This document shows, in pieces, positions 17,674-25,661 of a stretch of 64,000 nucleotides of DNA. The position numbers were made by a program, and so were the translations under genes. How positions within the stretch are numbered: position 1 is the first letter of the stretch; every line of letters starts with the position of its first letter. The notes below the pieces were generated by a model. The model was not told the DNA's origin and did no database searches. It saw only the letters and a list, made by a program, of their open reading frames with translations. The DNA comes from Rhizobium sullae (GTDB taxonomy: Bacteria; Pseudomonadota; Alphaproteobacteria; Rhizobiales; Rhizobiaceae), in assembly GCF_025200715.1 (NCBI RefSeq), contig NZ_CP104144.1, forward strand, positions 186,001 through 250,000, given 5' to 3'.

Positions 17674-17706
17674 TTGCGGTGAAGATAGGCGCTTCCGGAG
17701 GCACGC

Positions 17707-18375
17707 GTGAACGTTCAACATTTTCTGCTCAGGGTGGATGCCATCAGCGTGTGGGTTGGAAAGGCTTCGGCCTGGCTCATCATCGGCCTGATGATGCTCG
17801 TTTGCGTCGAGGTCTTCAAGCGCTACATCATGAACATGCCGACGGCGTGGATCTTCGACGCCAGCAACATGTTCTACGGCACGCTCTTCATGCTCGCTGG
17901 AGCCTATGCGCTGGCACAGAATGCCCATGTGCGCGGCGATTTTCTCTACAGCTCGCTAAAGCCCCGGACCCAGGCTGCACTCGATCTCGTCCTGTACATC
18001 GTCTTCTTCCTGCCGGGCGTCGCCGCTCTCGTTTATGCGGGTTATGACTACGCCGCACTTTCCTGGCGGATCGGCGAGCATTCGACCGTGACGGCGGAAG
18101 GGCCGCCGATCTATTACTTCAAGACCGTCATTCCGGTGGCCGGTGCGCTCGTCATGCTGCAAGGTCTTGCCGAGATCGCGCGCTGCATCGTCTGCCTGAG
18201 GACCGGAGCATGGCCGGCCCGGCTCAAGGATGTAGAGGAAATCGATGTTGTTGCCGAGCAGCTTGCGCAGAGCGAACACGTAGATGCGGAGACGCGCCAG
18301 GCGGCGATCGAGCGCGCCCAGAACATCGACCGCGCGGCGCGGCAACGGGGGCTTGGGGGAGACAGCGAGACATGA
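17707..18375 (+). CDS. TRAP transporter small permease (DctQ family)
   Basis: This 222-residue protein has four membrane segments in the first 165 residues and a polar C-terminal tail of about 50 residues rich in Glu, Ala and Arg that should face the cytosol. The tail is longer than in most DctQ proteins. The GTG at 17707 has GGAGG six bases upstream. The stop overlaps the start of the large permease. It forms the membrane complex with that protein and is fed by the DctP-type binding protein. Confidence 0.88.
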   Translation: MNVQHFLLRVDAISVWVGKASAWLIIGLMMLVCVEVFKRYIMNMPTAWIFDASNMFYGTLFMLAGAYALAQNAHVRGDFLYSSLKPRTQAALDLVLYIVFFLPGVAALVYAGYDYAALSWRIGEHSTVTAEGPPIYYFKTVIPVAGALVMLQGLAEIARCIVCLRTGAWPARLKDVEEIDVVAEQLAQSEHVDAETRQAAIERAQNIDRAARQRGLGGDSET

Positions 18376-20114
18376 GCGATCCGTTCCTCGGAATGACGAT
18401 GCTGATGCTCATCGTGATCGTCATCATGATGGGGTTCCCGACGGCTTTCACGCTGATGGGCCTCGGAATGCTCTTCGGCTTCTACGCCTTCTATAATCCG
18501 GCCGAGCACTGGATCGACAATCGCGTCTTCGACCTGATGGTTCAGCGCACATACGGCGCAATGACCAACGACGTGCTGATCTCCATCCCGCTCTTCGTAC
18601 TCATGGGCTATGTGATGGAGCGGGGAGCGCTGGTCGACAAAATGTTCTACAGCATCCAGCTTTCGTTCCGGCGGGTGCCGGCGTCGCTTGCCGTGGCGAC
18701 ACTGATCGTTTGCACCTTCTGGGGGATTGCGAGCGGCCTCGTCGGCGCCGTTGTCGTGCTGATGGGGGTGATCGCCATGAACCCGATGCTGCGGGCAGGC
18801 TACGACGTGAAACTCGCGTCCGGCGTCATCACCGCTGGCGGCACACTGGGCATTCTCATCCCGCCCTCGGTGATGATCATCGTCTATGCGGCGGTCGCGG
18901 GGCAATCCGTGGTCAAGCTCTATGCCGCCGCGATGTTTCCCGGCTTCTTCCTCGCGTTCCTCTATCTGGCCTATATTCTAGGCTGGGCGACGATCAACCC
19001 GAAGATCGCGCCGTCCCTGCCCGAGGAGCAGACACGGGTTCCGGTTGCAGGCTGGATGCGCAGTCTTCAGGCGGCCTACTCGCAAAACATGCTGGTCGGA
19101 CTTCTGCGCGCATTGGTGTCGCCGTCGAAGGCGATGACGATGGAGACGGATGAGGGACGGCTTACTTACTGGAAGCTCCTCAAGAACTTCGGCGCAGCGC
19201 TCGTGCCCTTTTCCTTGACAGCATTCATGTTGCTCCTGGTGTGGTGGTACGTCGTCATCTATCAGCAGGCGTCCTCTGAGGCGGAGGCCCCGGAAGGGCT
19301 GGAGCAACTCGGCGCGCCTACTGCGGATGCGGGGCAGGCGGTGGCCAATGGCCCGACGACGAGCTTTTACGTGTCGTTCGCGCTCGTCGCCGCAATCGCT
19401 GCAGCGGTACTTGTCCGCTACTATCGCAACATGGGTGCTGAGAGGCTTCAGGTCGTGAAACTTCTGGTTTCCTCCGTCATGCCGCTTGCGATTCTCACCG
19501 TCGTCGTGCTCGCCGTCATTCTGTTCGGGATCACGACTGCGACGGAGTCCGCCGCAGTCGGTGCGGCTGGCGCCTTCCTGCTGGCGCTCCAGGCGCGAAC
19601 GCTCAACTGGAAGCGCACCAAGGAAGCGGTGTTCCTGACTGCGAAGACGACGGCGATGGTGTGCTGGCTCTTTGTCGGCTCGGCGCTCTTCTCCGCCGTT
19701 TTCGCCATTCTCGGCGGTCAAGCGCTGATCGAAGAATGGGTGCTGGCGCTTAGTCTGACGCCGGTGCAGTTCATGATCCTGTCTCAGGCAATCATCTTCA
19801 TTCTCGGCTGGCCGCTTGAATGGACGGAGATCATCATCATCTTCGTGCCGATCTTTCTGCCGATGCTGCGGCATTTCGATATCGACCCGATCCTTTGGGG
19901 CGTCCTCGTCTTCGTCAATCTGCAAGCAGCGTTCCTGTCGCCGCCGGTGGCGATGTCGGCTTATTATCTCAAGGGGGTCTCACCGCCGCACGTCACCCTC
20001 AACCAGATCTTTGCGGGGATGATGCCCTACATGCTGATCGTTATCCTCTGCATGATCATCATGTATATTTGGCCGGGCATGATCCTCTGGCTTCCGAACT
20101 ATCTGTACGGCTAA
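18372..20114 (+). CDS. TRAP transporter large permease (DctM family), enlarged
   Basis: This 580-residue protein is much longer than the usual 425-450 residues of DctM proteins. The N-terminal half carries the family signature (TLGILIPPSVMIIVYA near residue 155). The C-terminal half has TTATESAAVGAAGAF near residue 383 and AFLSPPVAMSAYYLKGV near the end. The extra length is a loop and two additional membrane segments between about residues 225 and 355. Enlarged M subunits occur in TakP-like TRAP systems. The ATG overlaps the DctQ stop. The frame is open upstream but only as a shadow of the dctQ gene. Confidence 0.9.
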   Translation: MSDPFLGMTMLMLIVIVIMMGFPTAFTLMGLGMLFGFYAFYNPAEHWIDNRVFDLMVQRTYGAMTNDVLISIPLFVLMGYVMERGALVDKMFYSIQLSFRRVPASLAVATLIVCTFWGIASGLVGAVVVLMGVIAMNPMLRAGYDVKLASGVITAGGTLGILIPPSVMIIVYAAVAGQSVVKLYAAAMFPGFFLAFLYLAYILGWATINPKIAPSLPEEQTRVPVAGWMRSLQAAYSQNMLVGLLRALVSPSKAMTMETDEGRLTYWKLLKNFGAALVPFSLTAFMLLLVWWYVVIYQQASSEAEAPEGLEQLGAPTADAGQAVANGPTTSFYVSFALVAAIAAAVLVRYYRNMGAERLQVVKLLVSSVMPLAILTVVVLAVILFGITTATESAAVGAAGAFLLALQARTLNWKRTKEAVFLTAKTTAMVCWLFVGSALFSAVFAILGGQALIEEWVLALSLTPVQFMILSQAIIFILGWPLEWTEIIIIFVPIFLPMLRHFDIDPILWGVLVFVNLQAAFLSPPVAMSAYYLKGVSPPHVTLNQIFAGMMPYMLIVILCMIIMYIWPGMILWLPNYLYG

Positions 20115-20122
20115 AACAATTG

Positions 20123-20150
20123 GCCCGCCGCTCGGCAGCAGCGGGCTTTT
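20123..20150 (+). terminator. rho-independent terminator of the TRAP operon
   Basis: GCCCGCCGCT (20123-20132) pairs with AGCAGCGGGC (20137-20146) with one mismatch. A four-base loop lies between the arms and TTTT follows. It lies nine bases after the large permease stop and may also serve the convergent SPW gene. Confidence 0.75.
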
Positions 20151-20175
20151 GCAATATCAGGCTCCGCGTCTGCGC

Positions 20176-20535
20176 TTAAGCGTGAGCTTGGGGATGGTGA
20201 ACATCCCAGACTGCCCATAGCGATACGGCGGCGATGAGCACTCCCATAACGACGGCCGTCCACATCGCGCTCGCATTGGCCGCAAAACCGAGCAGCCAGG
20301 GAGACACGACCATCCAGAGGCCGATCACCAGATTTGCCCATTCCTCCCATTCAGCGAATACCGAAAGCGCTGCGACCGTCAGCGCGCCGAGGATAACTGC
20401 GGCGATCCATGCGTTCCAGCTCGGCATGGTTTCAGCTGAAAAGCCGATGACCCACGGCGAGATGAACAAGCATACCGCCAGGACCAGATTCGCCCAATCC
20501 TGACTCTTCTTTCCTTCCATCCAAGTGTTTGCCAT
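20176..20535 (-). CDS. SPW-repeat membrane protein
   Basis: This 119-residue protein has four membrane segments arranged as two repeats. Each repeat starts with a (D/E)WANL(V/I) motif and contains SPW: QDWANLVLAVCLFISPW near residue 12 and EEWANLVIGLWMVVSPW near residue 66. It is a textbook SPW-repeat protein, a family without established function. The ATG at 20535 is preferred because GGAGG lies six bases upstream. It converges with the TRAP operon. Confidence 0.88.
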   Translation of the reverse strand: MANTWMEGKKSQDWANLVLAVCLFISPWVIGFSAETMPSWNAWIAAVILGALTVAALSVFAEWEEWANLVIGLWMVVSPWLLGFAANASAMWTAVVMGVLIAAVSLWAVWDVHHPQAHA

Positions 20536-20790
20536 GACAACCTCCACTATGAGGCTCCACCAGCCCCATCTCGCGTGAACCTCACGCTTAAGTATATAAG
20601 TAATTTCTCAAATACTTAGTTCAAGAGGTCGCGCGGAAGACGCTCCAGCCATGAGTCAGAATTACAGCCACATAAACAGATCGTTTCAAAACGAACGGGA
20701 TTGCGTCGCTGGCAGGTTTTGCAGCGCAGGCGAACTTGCATTTTCTTTCACGCATTTCAGATTCAAAAAGAGGTATTGACGGAGGTGGTC

Positions 20791-21075
20791 ATGACGGATG
20801 ATCGCAAGGCAACACTCGTGCACATATCGGGAAGGGTGCAGGGCGTTAGCTTCCGCATCTGGACGAAGGCCCAGGCACAGGGGCTCGGCCTGACCGGTTG
20901 GGTGCGCAACGAGTACGACGGCACTGTGACCGCTTTGATCTCCGGGCCGGATGCGGCGATCGGAGAGATGTTAAGGCAGTTTTGGAACGGCCCGATCGGC
21001 GCGTCGGTTTCCAGCGTCATGACAGAGCCGGCTTCTCCGGACGAGGCGCCATCGGACTTCCGGATTACACACTGA
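20791..21075 (+). CDS. acyP: acylphosphatase
   Basis: This 94-residue cytosolic enzyme hydrolyses acyl phosphates. The family motif [17 protein letters not shown] at residues 14-30 contains the catalytic arginine in the phosphate loop, and the usual asparagine is in [11 protein letters not shown] near residue 40. The family normally has a tyrosine or arginine in VxFR(x)Y, and isoleucine-tryptophan here is a known variant. The ATG at 20791 has GGAGG five bases upstream. The frame is open further upstream without a binding site. It appears monocistronic. Confidence 0.88.
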   Translation: MTDDRKATLVHISGRVQGVSFRIWTKAQAQGLGLTGWVRNEYDGTVTALISGPDAAIGEMLRQFWNGPIGASVSSVMTEPASPDEAPSDFRITH

Positions 21076-21218
21076 CGCTGGGCTGGCTCCGGACGGGCAC
21101 GTTGCCATCGCCGGATGTTGATGCCGGTTCACCCAGACTGCCGTTATCGCGTGGCGCACCTCCTGCGCCACGCCGATGGATAGCATACTGAGCCAGATGC
21201 CGGCGGGTCCGGAACCGG

Positions 21219-21425
21219 CTAGTGCTTTGCCGAATGCTGCTTGGCAATCGTGAGAATATAGTCATCAGCGATATCGGCGATCGCCATGGCGATCTCCGCT
21301 GGTGTAAACTCAACCAGCCTCTCGCTGAAAATGATCTGGTGAACGGCTTCTTCGATCTTCTGCCGGCAGGCAAAAAGACGATCGGCATGATTGACCTGTA
21401 TAAAAGGTAACTCCATGGCACTCAT
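21219..21425 (-). CDS. small hypothetical protein
   Basis: This possible 68-residue protein begins MSAMELPFIQVNHADRLFAC. It has an amphipathic helical middle (ADRLFACRQKIEEAVHQII) and ends with FTPAEIAMAIADIADDYILT. The last part resembles short proteins I have seen in rhizobial plasmids whose members contain an 'xPxEVAxAIxxLA' stretch. No function is known. A longer version could begin at 21506. There is no clear ribosome binding site, so the call rests on protein-like composition. Confidence 0.45.
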   Translation of the reverse strand: MSAMELPFIQVNHADRLFACRQKIEEAVHQIIFSERLVEFTPAEIAMAIADIADDYILTIAKQHSAKH

Positions 21426-21859
21426 AGCTCCGATCTTTTGGCGGCAGTCATTGCACGCCTTGTAGCTGGACATTAACGATACAGTGCTTGCTATGTGTCG
21501 ACGCATCGGTTGGCGATGACGAAACCGTCAATAACTTCATCCAATTGCCTCGACTGAGCAGCAGGATAAGCTGACGCAACGGCTGGTCGCGCGTCGGCCG
21601 TTGGCCGCAACGCTCCAAACATTGACGCTGGAAACATAGTTGCAAAAGCCGAGTTCGTGCGTGAAATCGGCGTGACACAATCTTAAATAGCATGCAGTAT
21701 TGTTGCGCGTAGAAATAAAGCCATCCTGAGACCTGCCGCGCGCAATTATCTCGGCAGCCCGATATCGGGACTGAAACAGGCAACACTTGCAGCAAAAAAC
21801 ATAACAAAGATCTGTGAAGGAAAAGCAAGAATATCGTGCAAAATAAATTCGCCTTTAGT

Positions 21860-21879
21860 TGCATTTTCCCCGAAATGCA
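21860..21879. promoter_or_regulatory. inverted repeat upstream of the XRE regulator gene
   Basis: TGCATTT (21860-21866) and AAATGCA (21873-21879) form a perfect inverted repeat with a six-base spacer. Two further ATGCAC copies follow before the start at 21915. The surroundings are more AT-rich than the coding regions. I infer a promoter-operator region for the operon that follows, perhaps bound by the XRE protein itself. Confidence 0.45.
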
Positions 21880-21914
21880 CCATGATGCACTTAACATGCG
21901 CCATGAGGGGCACC

Positions 21915-22352
21915 ATGAAGGCCAAATCACCAAATGCCATTGATGTATATGTGGGTGGCCGCGTCCGGCTCCGGCGCAAGGTTCTTGGCTTGAGCCAAGG
22001 TAGTTTAGCGGAAGCCTTGGGTATTACGTTTCAGCAGATACAAAAATACGAGAAAGGCGCGAACCGAATAGGTGCCAGCAGACTCCAGCGGATAGCGGAG
22101 ATTCTTTGTGTCCCCGTCGGTTTCTTTTTCGAGAACGATGCGGCCGTCTCAGCCGATATCGACGCAAGGCGTGAGACGAATGAGGTCGCGCTGTTCATAA
22201 CGTCGAAGGAAGGTCTGGCGCTCAGCAAGGCATTCCTTGCGATCGAGGACGCTAACATCCGTCAAAAATTGCTTGCCCTTACCAGAAGCCTTGGCTCTAC
22301 AAGCGTGGTCGAGAACGATGGCGACGGTTCCAATCAGGTAGAAACCACGTGA
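21915..22352 (+). CDS. XRE-family regulator (PraR-like)
   Basis: This 145-residue protein has an N-terminal helix-turn-helix. RVRLRRKVLGLSQGSLAEAL and GITFQQIQKYEKGANRIGAS at residues 12-55 are nearly diagnostic of the rhizobial PraR/PhrR group. The C-terminal half is helical and unassigned. The ATG at 21915 is preceded by GAGGGG. It is followed after nine bases by the BTAD/TPR regulator and then by the peptide genes, so it probably controls this operon. PraR itself acts in quorum sensing and attachment, but whether this paralogue does so cannot be seen. Confidence 0.85.
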   Translation: MKAKSPNAIDVYVGGRVRLRRKVLGLSQGSLAEALGITFQQIQKYEKGANRIGASRLQRIAEILCVPVGFFFENDAAVSADIDARRETNEVALFITSKEGLALSKAFLAIEDANIRQKLLALTRSLGSTSVVENDGDGSNQVETT

Positions 22353-22361
22353 GGATAGTCT

Positions 22362-24206
22362 GTGCTGTATCTGCAGACATTTGGTGATCTGCGACTGACC
22401 GACGCGAACGGCAATTCTATTCGATACCCGGCCAAGGGCCTGGTGATGGTCGCCTATTTGTTCACCCGAAAGACCCGCGAGCTAAGCCGTCACGAGGTGG
22501 CGGAGTTTCTGTGGACCGAAGCAGAAACTGAGCTGTCGGGGCTTAATCTGCGCAAGCTGATTTCACGCATTCGCCAGATAGACGAGAGCACGAACGAGCC
22601 GCTACTTCATATCGCGGCCAGTTCGATCCGGCTCCGCACGGAGGCCGTTGCCGTCGATCTCCAGGCTCTCGATAGCGCCAAGCCTCCGTTGGAACAATTG
22701 AGGGCGATCAGCGGGCTGCTTCAGCGGGATTTTATGGGAAGCGTAAAGCCTGCAACCAGATCGATCGACAGCTGGATTACGGGAGAGCGCCGGAACCATC
22801 GATTGAAGCTACGGGAAGCGCTCTTCGGCGCCTTGCCGCATGCGCAAAGCAACGACGACTTCCGGGCGATATCCGGCGCCGGCCTTTATCTCCTTGAGAA
22901 GGACCCGGACGATGAAGAAATCAGGGAAATGCTTCGCCGGCTACCTGGAGCCAGTTTGGCTGACGGGGACAGGAGTGAAAGGGTAAGCGGGCCAAAGATC
23001 CACGCTCTGCCATTGAGCGAGCAAGACAAGCTTGTTCGCTTGGAGCCTGGCAAATCTTCGCCTTCGGTCCTTCCTCGAGTTGTGCTGCTTCCGCCAATCC
23101 CCCAGGGGCATGTCGCCGGGCTCGCCATTGCCAACGCCTTGATCGAAGACGTCACCATCGAGCTTTGCGCGCTTCGCAATATCTCTATCGTCGCACCGCA
23201 CACGGCCGAGCAGATTCGCCGCGATTCCGACAAAGCCCAGGTCGTTGCCCGGCATTCGATCTCCTATCTCCTTGAAACGCGGCTTTCGGTTGAAGGCCTT
23301 TATGCCCAGCTTATCTATTTTCCCACCGACGAGGTCATCTGGGCAACGCGCTTTACGATGACATCGGATGCCTTGCCGACGCAAAGGCGGCTCATCGCGC
23401 AGCGGCTGACCTCTTCGCTGGTGCAAGAGCTGGCGAAGAACGAGCAGGCCAGATTGAACATTGAGGCCGATCCGCAGGCATACCATTCCTATCTCGTCGG
23501 CGCGAGCTTGGTGGGCAAGCTGACGTTGCCTCATATCCGCAGGGCACGCACGGCGTTCAAGGAGGCCCTTCGGCACAATCCCAACTTCTCGCCCGCATTT
23601 GCTGCTCTTGCCCGCACTTATACGAGTGAGTGGCTCGTGACCGCGCAGGGGAACGAGGAACTGCTGCGTCTGGCGGAAACGAATGCGGTCAAGGCCATAG
23701 AGGGGGATTCGGAATTCGCCGGCGGACATCGAGAATTGGGGGTCGCCAAGCTTTATCTCGGTGACGTTGACCACAGCGTTTCCGCCCTCAGCTTGGCGGA
23801 GGAATTGAGCCCCCATTTTGCCGACGTCATATACAGCCACGCTGACACGCTCGTGCACGCGTCGCGTCCTGATGAGGCATTGTCGAAAATAACGAGAGCG
23901 ATCTCGCTCAATCCTATATCGCCCGATGCCTACTTTTGGTGCGCAGCGGGAGCGAGTTACTTCCTTGAGCAATATGAAGACGCAATCGGTTATGTGGAGC
24001 TGATGAAGGACAAAGCGCCGGCTCACCGGATTGCTGCGGCAAGCTGTGCGATGATGGGTGACCGAAAGCGAGCGCAGTTTTACCGACAGCGTGCAGCAAT
24101 GCTGAATCCTGTGTTTGACGTGGAGAAATGGCTCTCTGTCGTTCCTTTCAAGGAACAGTGGCAGAAGGACCTTTATCGTGAAGGCCTTTTGAAAGCTGGA
24201 TTTTAG
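22362..24206 (+). CDS. BTAD/SARP-like transcriptional regulator with TPR repeats
   Basis: This 614-residue protein starts at a GTG with GAGGA upstream. Residues 1-95 resemble the SARP-type winged helix (LQTFGDLRLTDANG, then ELSRHEVAEFLWTEAE). Residues 100-205 look like a bacterial transcriptional activator domain. Residues 235-345 match the TolB-like domain found in adenylate cyclase/TPR regulators (LIEDVTIELCALRNISIVA and VEGLYAQLIYFPTDEVIWATRF). From about 385 to 595 there are tetratricopeptide helices. Such proteins activate secondary-metabolite and bacteriocin operons. It ends 24 bases before the candidate precursor gene, so local control of that cluster is likely. Confidence 0.8.
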   Translation: MLYLQTFGDLRLTDANGNSIRYPAKGLVMVAYLFTRKTRELSRHEVAEFLWTEAETELSGLNLRKLISRIRQIDESTNEPLLHIAASSIRLRTEAVAVDLQALDSAKPPLEQLRAISGLLQRDFMGSVKPATRSIDSWITGERRNHRLKLREALFGALPHAQSNDDFRAISGAGLYLLEKDPDDEEIREMLRRLPGASLADGDRSERVSGPKIHALPLSEQDKLVRLEPGKSSPSVLPRVVLLPPIPQGHVAGLAIANALIEDVTIELCALRNISIVAPHTAEQIRRDSDKAQVVARHSISYLLETRLSVEGLYAQLIYFPTDEVIWATRFTMTSDALPTQRRLIAQRLTSSLVQELAKNEQARLNIEADPQAYHSYLVGASLVGKLTLPHIRRARTAFKEALRHNPNFSPAFAALARTYTSEWLVTAQGNEELLRLAETNAVKAIEGDSEFAGGHRELGVAKLYLGDVDHSVSALSLAEELSPHFADVIYSHADTLVHASRPDEALSKITRAISLNPISPDAYFWCAAGASYFLEQYEDAIGYVELMKDKAPAHRIAAASCAMMGDRKRAQFYRQRAAMLNPVFDVEKWLSVVPFKEQWQKDLYREGLLKAGF

Positions 24207-24230
24207 AAATAAACCTAAGGAGAAAAATTC

Positions 24231-24455
24231 ATGGAAATAACTGAAAAAGCTGTCGTTTTTGCTGTTACGGGAGAAGCGGATCTCTGGATTGCCGATCTCG
24301 ACAACGGCACGGTAAAGCGGCTCGGCGCGCCGACCGGCGAATTGGCGCAAGTTGCCGATCTGCGGAAGAATGGCGGAACCTTCGTCAAAAAGGTGGATTT
24401 TGCCATCGCCGTTTCGTCGGCGGCGGCAGTCTTTTCCGGTCACGTCGACGGTTGA
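24231..24455 (+). CDS. candidate precursor peptide of a YcaO/TfuA-modified RiPP
   Basis: This 74-residue peptide has a strong ribosome binding site (AAGGAG, nine bases upstream). It begins MEITEKAVVFAVTGEADLW and ends AVSSAAAVFSGHVDG. The first two thirds are charged, like a leader. The last third is small, hydrophobic and Ser/Ala/Val-rich, like a core. There is no cysteine, which argues against thiazole formation and leaves backbone thioamidation or Ser/Thr heterocycles. It sits directly before the YcaO and TfuA genes, the place of precursors in such clusters. Its TGA stop lies in the same reading frame as the YcaO gene. It could also be an accessory binding protein rather than the precursor. 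Confidence 0.6.
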   Translation: MEITEKAVVFAVTGEADLWIADLDNGTVKRLGAPTGELAQVADLRKNGGTFVKKVDFAIAVSSAAAVFSGHVDG

Positions 24456-24464
24456 GATGCTGCC

Positions 24465-25661
24465 CTGACAGCTTTTCAAGCCGTTTCACATTCCGATCGG
24501 GCCATCTCGCCGTCGGAGACGCTCACTCGCGTCGAGCCGTTTCTGGCTGATTTCGGCATTACCCGTGTCGCACGTCACACGGGTCTCGATCGCATCGGAA
24601 TACCGGTCTGGTGTGCCTATACGCCCAATGCGCGCTCGATCGTCGTCGCTCAAGGCAAGGGCCTGAGCGACGACGATGCGAAGGTGTCGGCCGTCATGGA
24701 GGGCTTGGAACGGGCCATTGCCGGCAATCCTTCCGTCGATACTGTCCAAACAAGCGCGCGTCGCCTTCAGGAATCCGGCTACAGATTCGAGAAGCTGAAC
24801 TGCCTCATCGGTCTCCACCAGAACGATATCGGCGACGACGAAGAGATTGAGTGGGCGCTTGGCAGGGAACTCCTGTCAGGGACGGAGATCTATGTCCCTT
24901 TCGAGGCCGCGGTCCTCGACCGGACACGCGATTGCCGCTTCTGGATGTCTTCCGATGGCTTGGCGTCCGGAAACACGCTCAAGGAGGCAATGCTACATGG
25001 CATTCTCGAGCGCATCGAACGGGACGCCCATGTCCTTTGGCAGGTAGGCAATGACAGAGACCGCTATTTGCGCTGCATCGATCCACGCGGTTTCCAGGAT
25101 CCTGCGCTGGATCAGTTGATCGAAAAGATCGAAACGGCCGGGCTGGTACTTCGGCTTTTTGACATGACGAGCGATATCGCCATTCCATGTTTCACCGCAA
25201 TTTTGGGGCCCCATGGTGTCCGTGACGACGCAAATGTCCGGTTTGTCGAAGTGACCGCCGGAAGCGGGGCTCACCCATCGCCCGTTCGGGCAGCCATACG
25301 GGCTCTAACAGAAGCGGCTCAATCCCGATTGACCTATATCAGCGGTGCACGGGACGACATATCGCCCGAGACGTTTCTTAAACCTCTCCCATTGCAGACG
25401 CGCCGTGCCTTCCAGGCTGTTCCGGCGACGCCGGCAACGATCGCGCCAACGCAGCCGCAATCTCTGTCTCAACATCTCGACCACACGCTGAATGCCTTGC
25501 GGGAAAGGCAGATAGATAACGTCATTGTCTTGGCGCTCAGCGACCCTGCGCTTCCCTTCAGCGTCGCGAAAATCTTCATCCCCGCGCTTGAAAATCCGGA
25601 CGGTGGCGGCCGCGCACGCCGCTTTGGAAACCGGGCAGTTTCAAAGGCAATCATGTCATGA
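24465..25661 (+). CDS. YcaO-domain peptide-modifying enzyme
   Basis: YcaO enzymes use ATP to activate peptide backbone amides. The motif SAVMEGLER at residues 75-83 is the family's SxxxExxER ATP/magnesium motif, preceded by GLDRIGIPVWCAYTPNARS and VAQGKGLSDDDAK, and followed by GNTLKEAMLHGILERIERDA. There is no PxPxP C-terminus, as seen in the non-azoline branches. The start is uncertain. Conserved sequence extends back to about 24465, but no ATG, GTG or TTG lies in frame between the precursor stop (24453) and a GTG at 24684, which would remove essential residues. I set the start at a CTG. Readthrough of the precursor TGA is the alternative. The stop overlaps tfuA. Confidence 0.8.
   Translation: MTAFQAVSHSDRAISPSETLTRVEPFLADFGITRVARHTGLDRIGIPVWCAYTPNARSIVVAQGKGLSDDDAKVSAVMEGLERAIAGNPSVDTVQTSARRLQESGYRFEKLNCLIGLHQNDIGDDEEIEWALGRELLSGTEIYVPFEAAVLDRTRDCRFWMSSDGLASGNTLKEAMLHGILERIERDAHVLWQVGNDRDRYLRCIDPRGFQDPALDQLIEKIETAGLVLRLFDMTSDIAIPCFTAILGPHGVRDDANVRFVEVTAGSGAHPSPVRAAIRALTEAAQSRLTYISGARDDISPETFLKPLPLQTRRAFQAVPATPATIAPTQPQSLSQHLDHTLNALRERQIDNVIVLALSDPALPFSVAKIFIPALENPDGGGRARRFGNRAVSKAIMS

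Noticed and set aside
16537..17928. Long - strand frame of 463 residues across the TRAP binding-protein gene
   Set aside because: It runs opposite a clear DctP gene and has a His/Arg-rich, low-motif sequence typical of antisense frames.
18978..19925. - strand frame of 315 residues inside the TRAP large permease
   Set aside because: It is very rich in Asp, Arg, His and Glu, as expected for the antisense of a membrane protein, and has no signature.
21448..21933. - strand frame of 161 residues before the XRE gene
   Set aside because: It covers the AT-rich promoter region, is rich in Cys, Leu and Phe, and has no ribosome binding site or family match.
23000..24479. Long - strand frame opposite the BTAD/TPR regulator
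   Set aside because: It is antisense to a protein with recognisable domains, and its own sequence is Arg- and Cys-rich without motifs.
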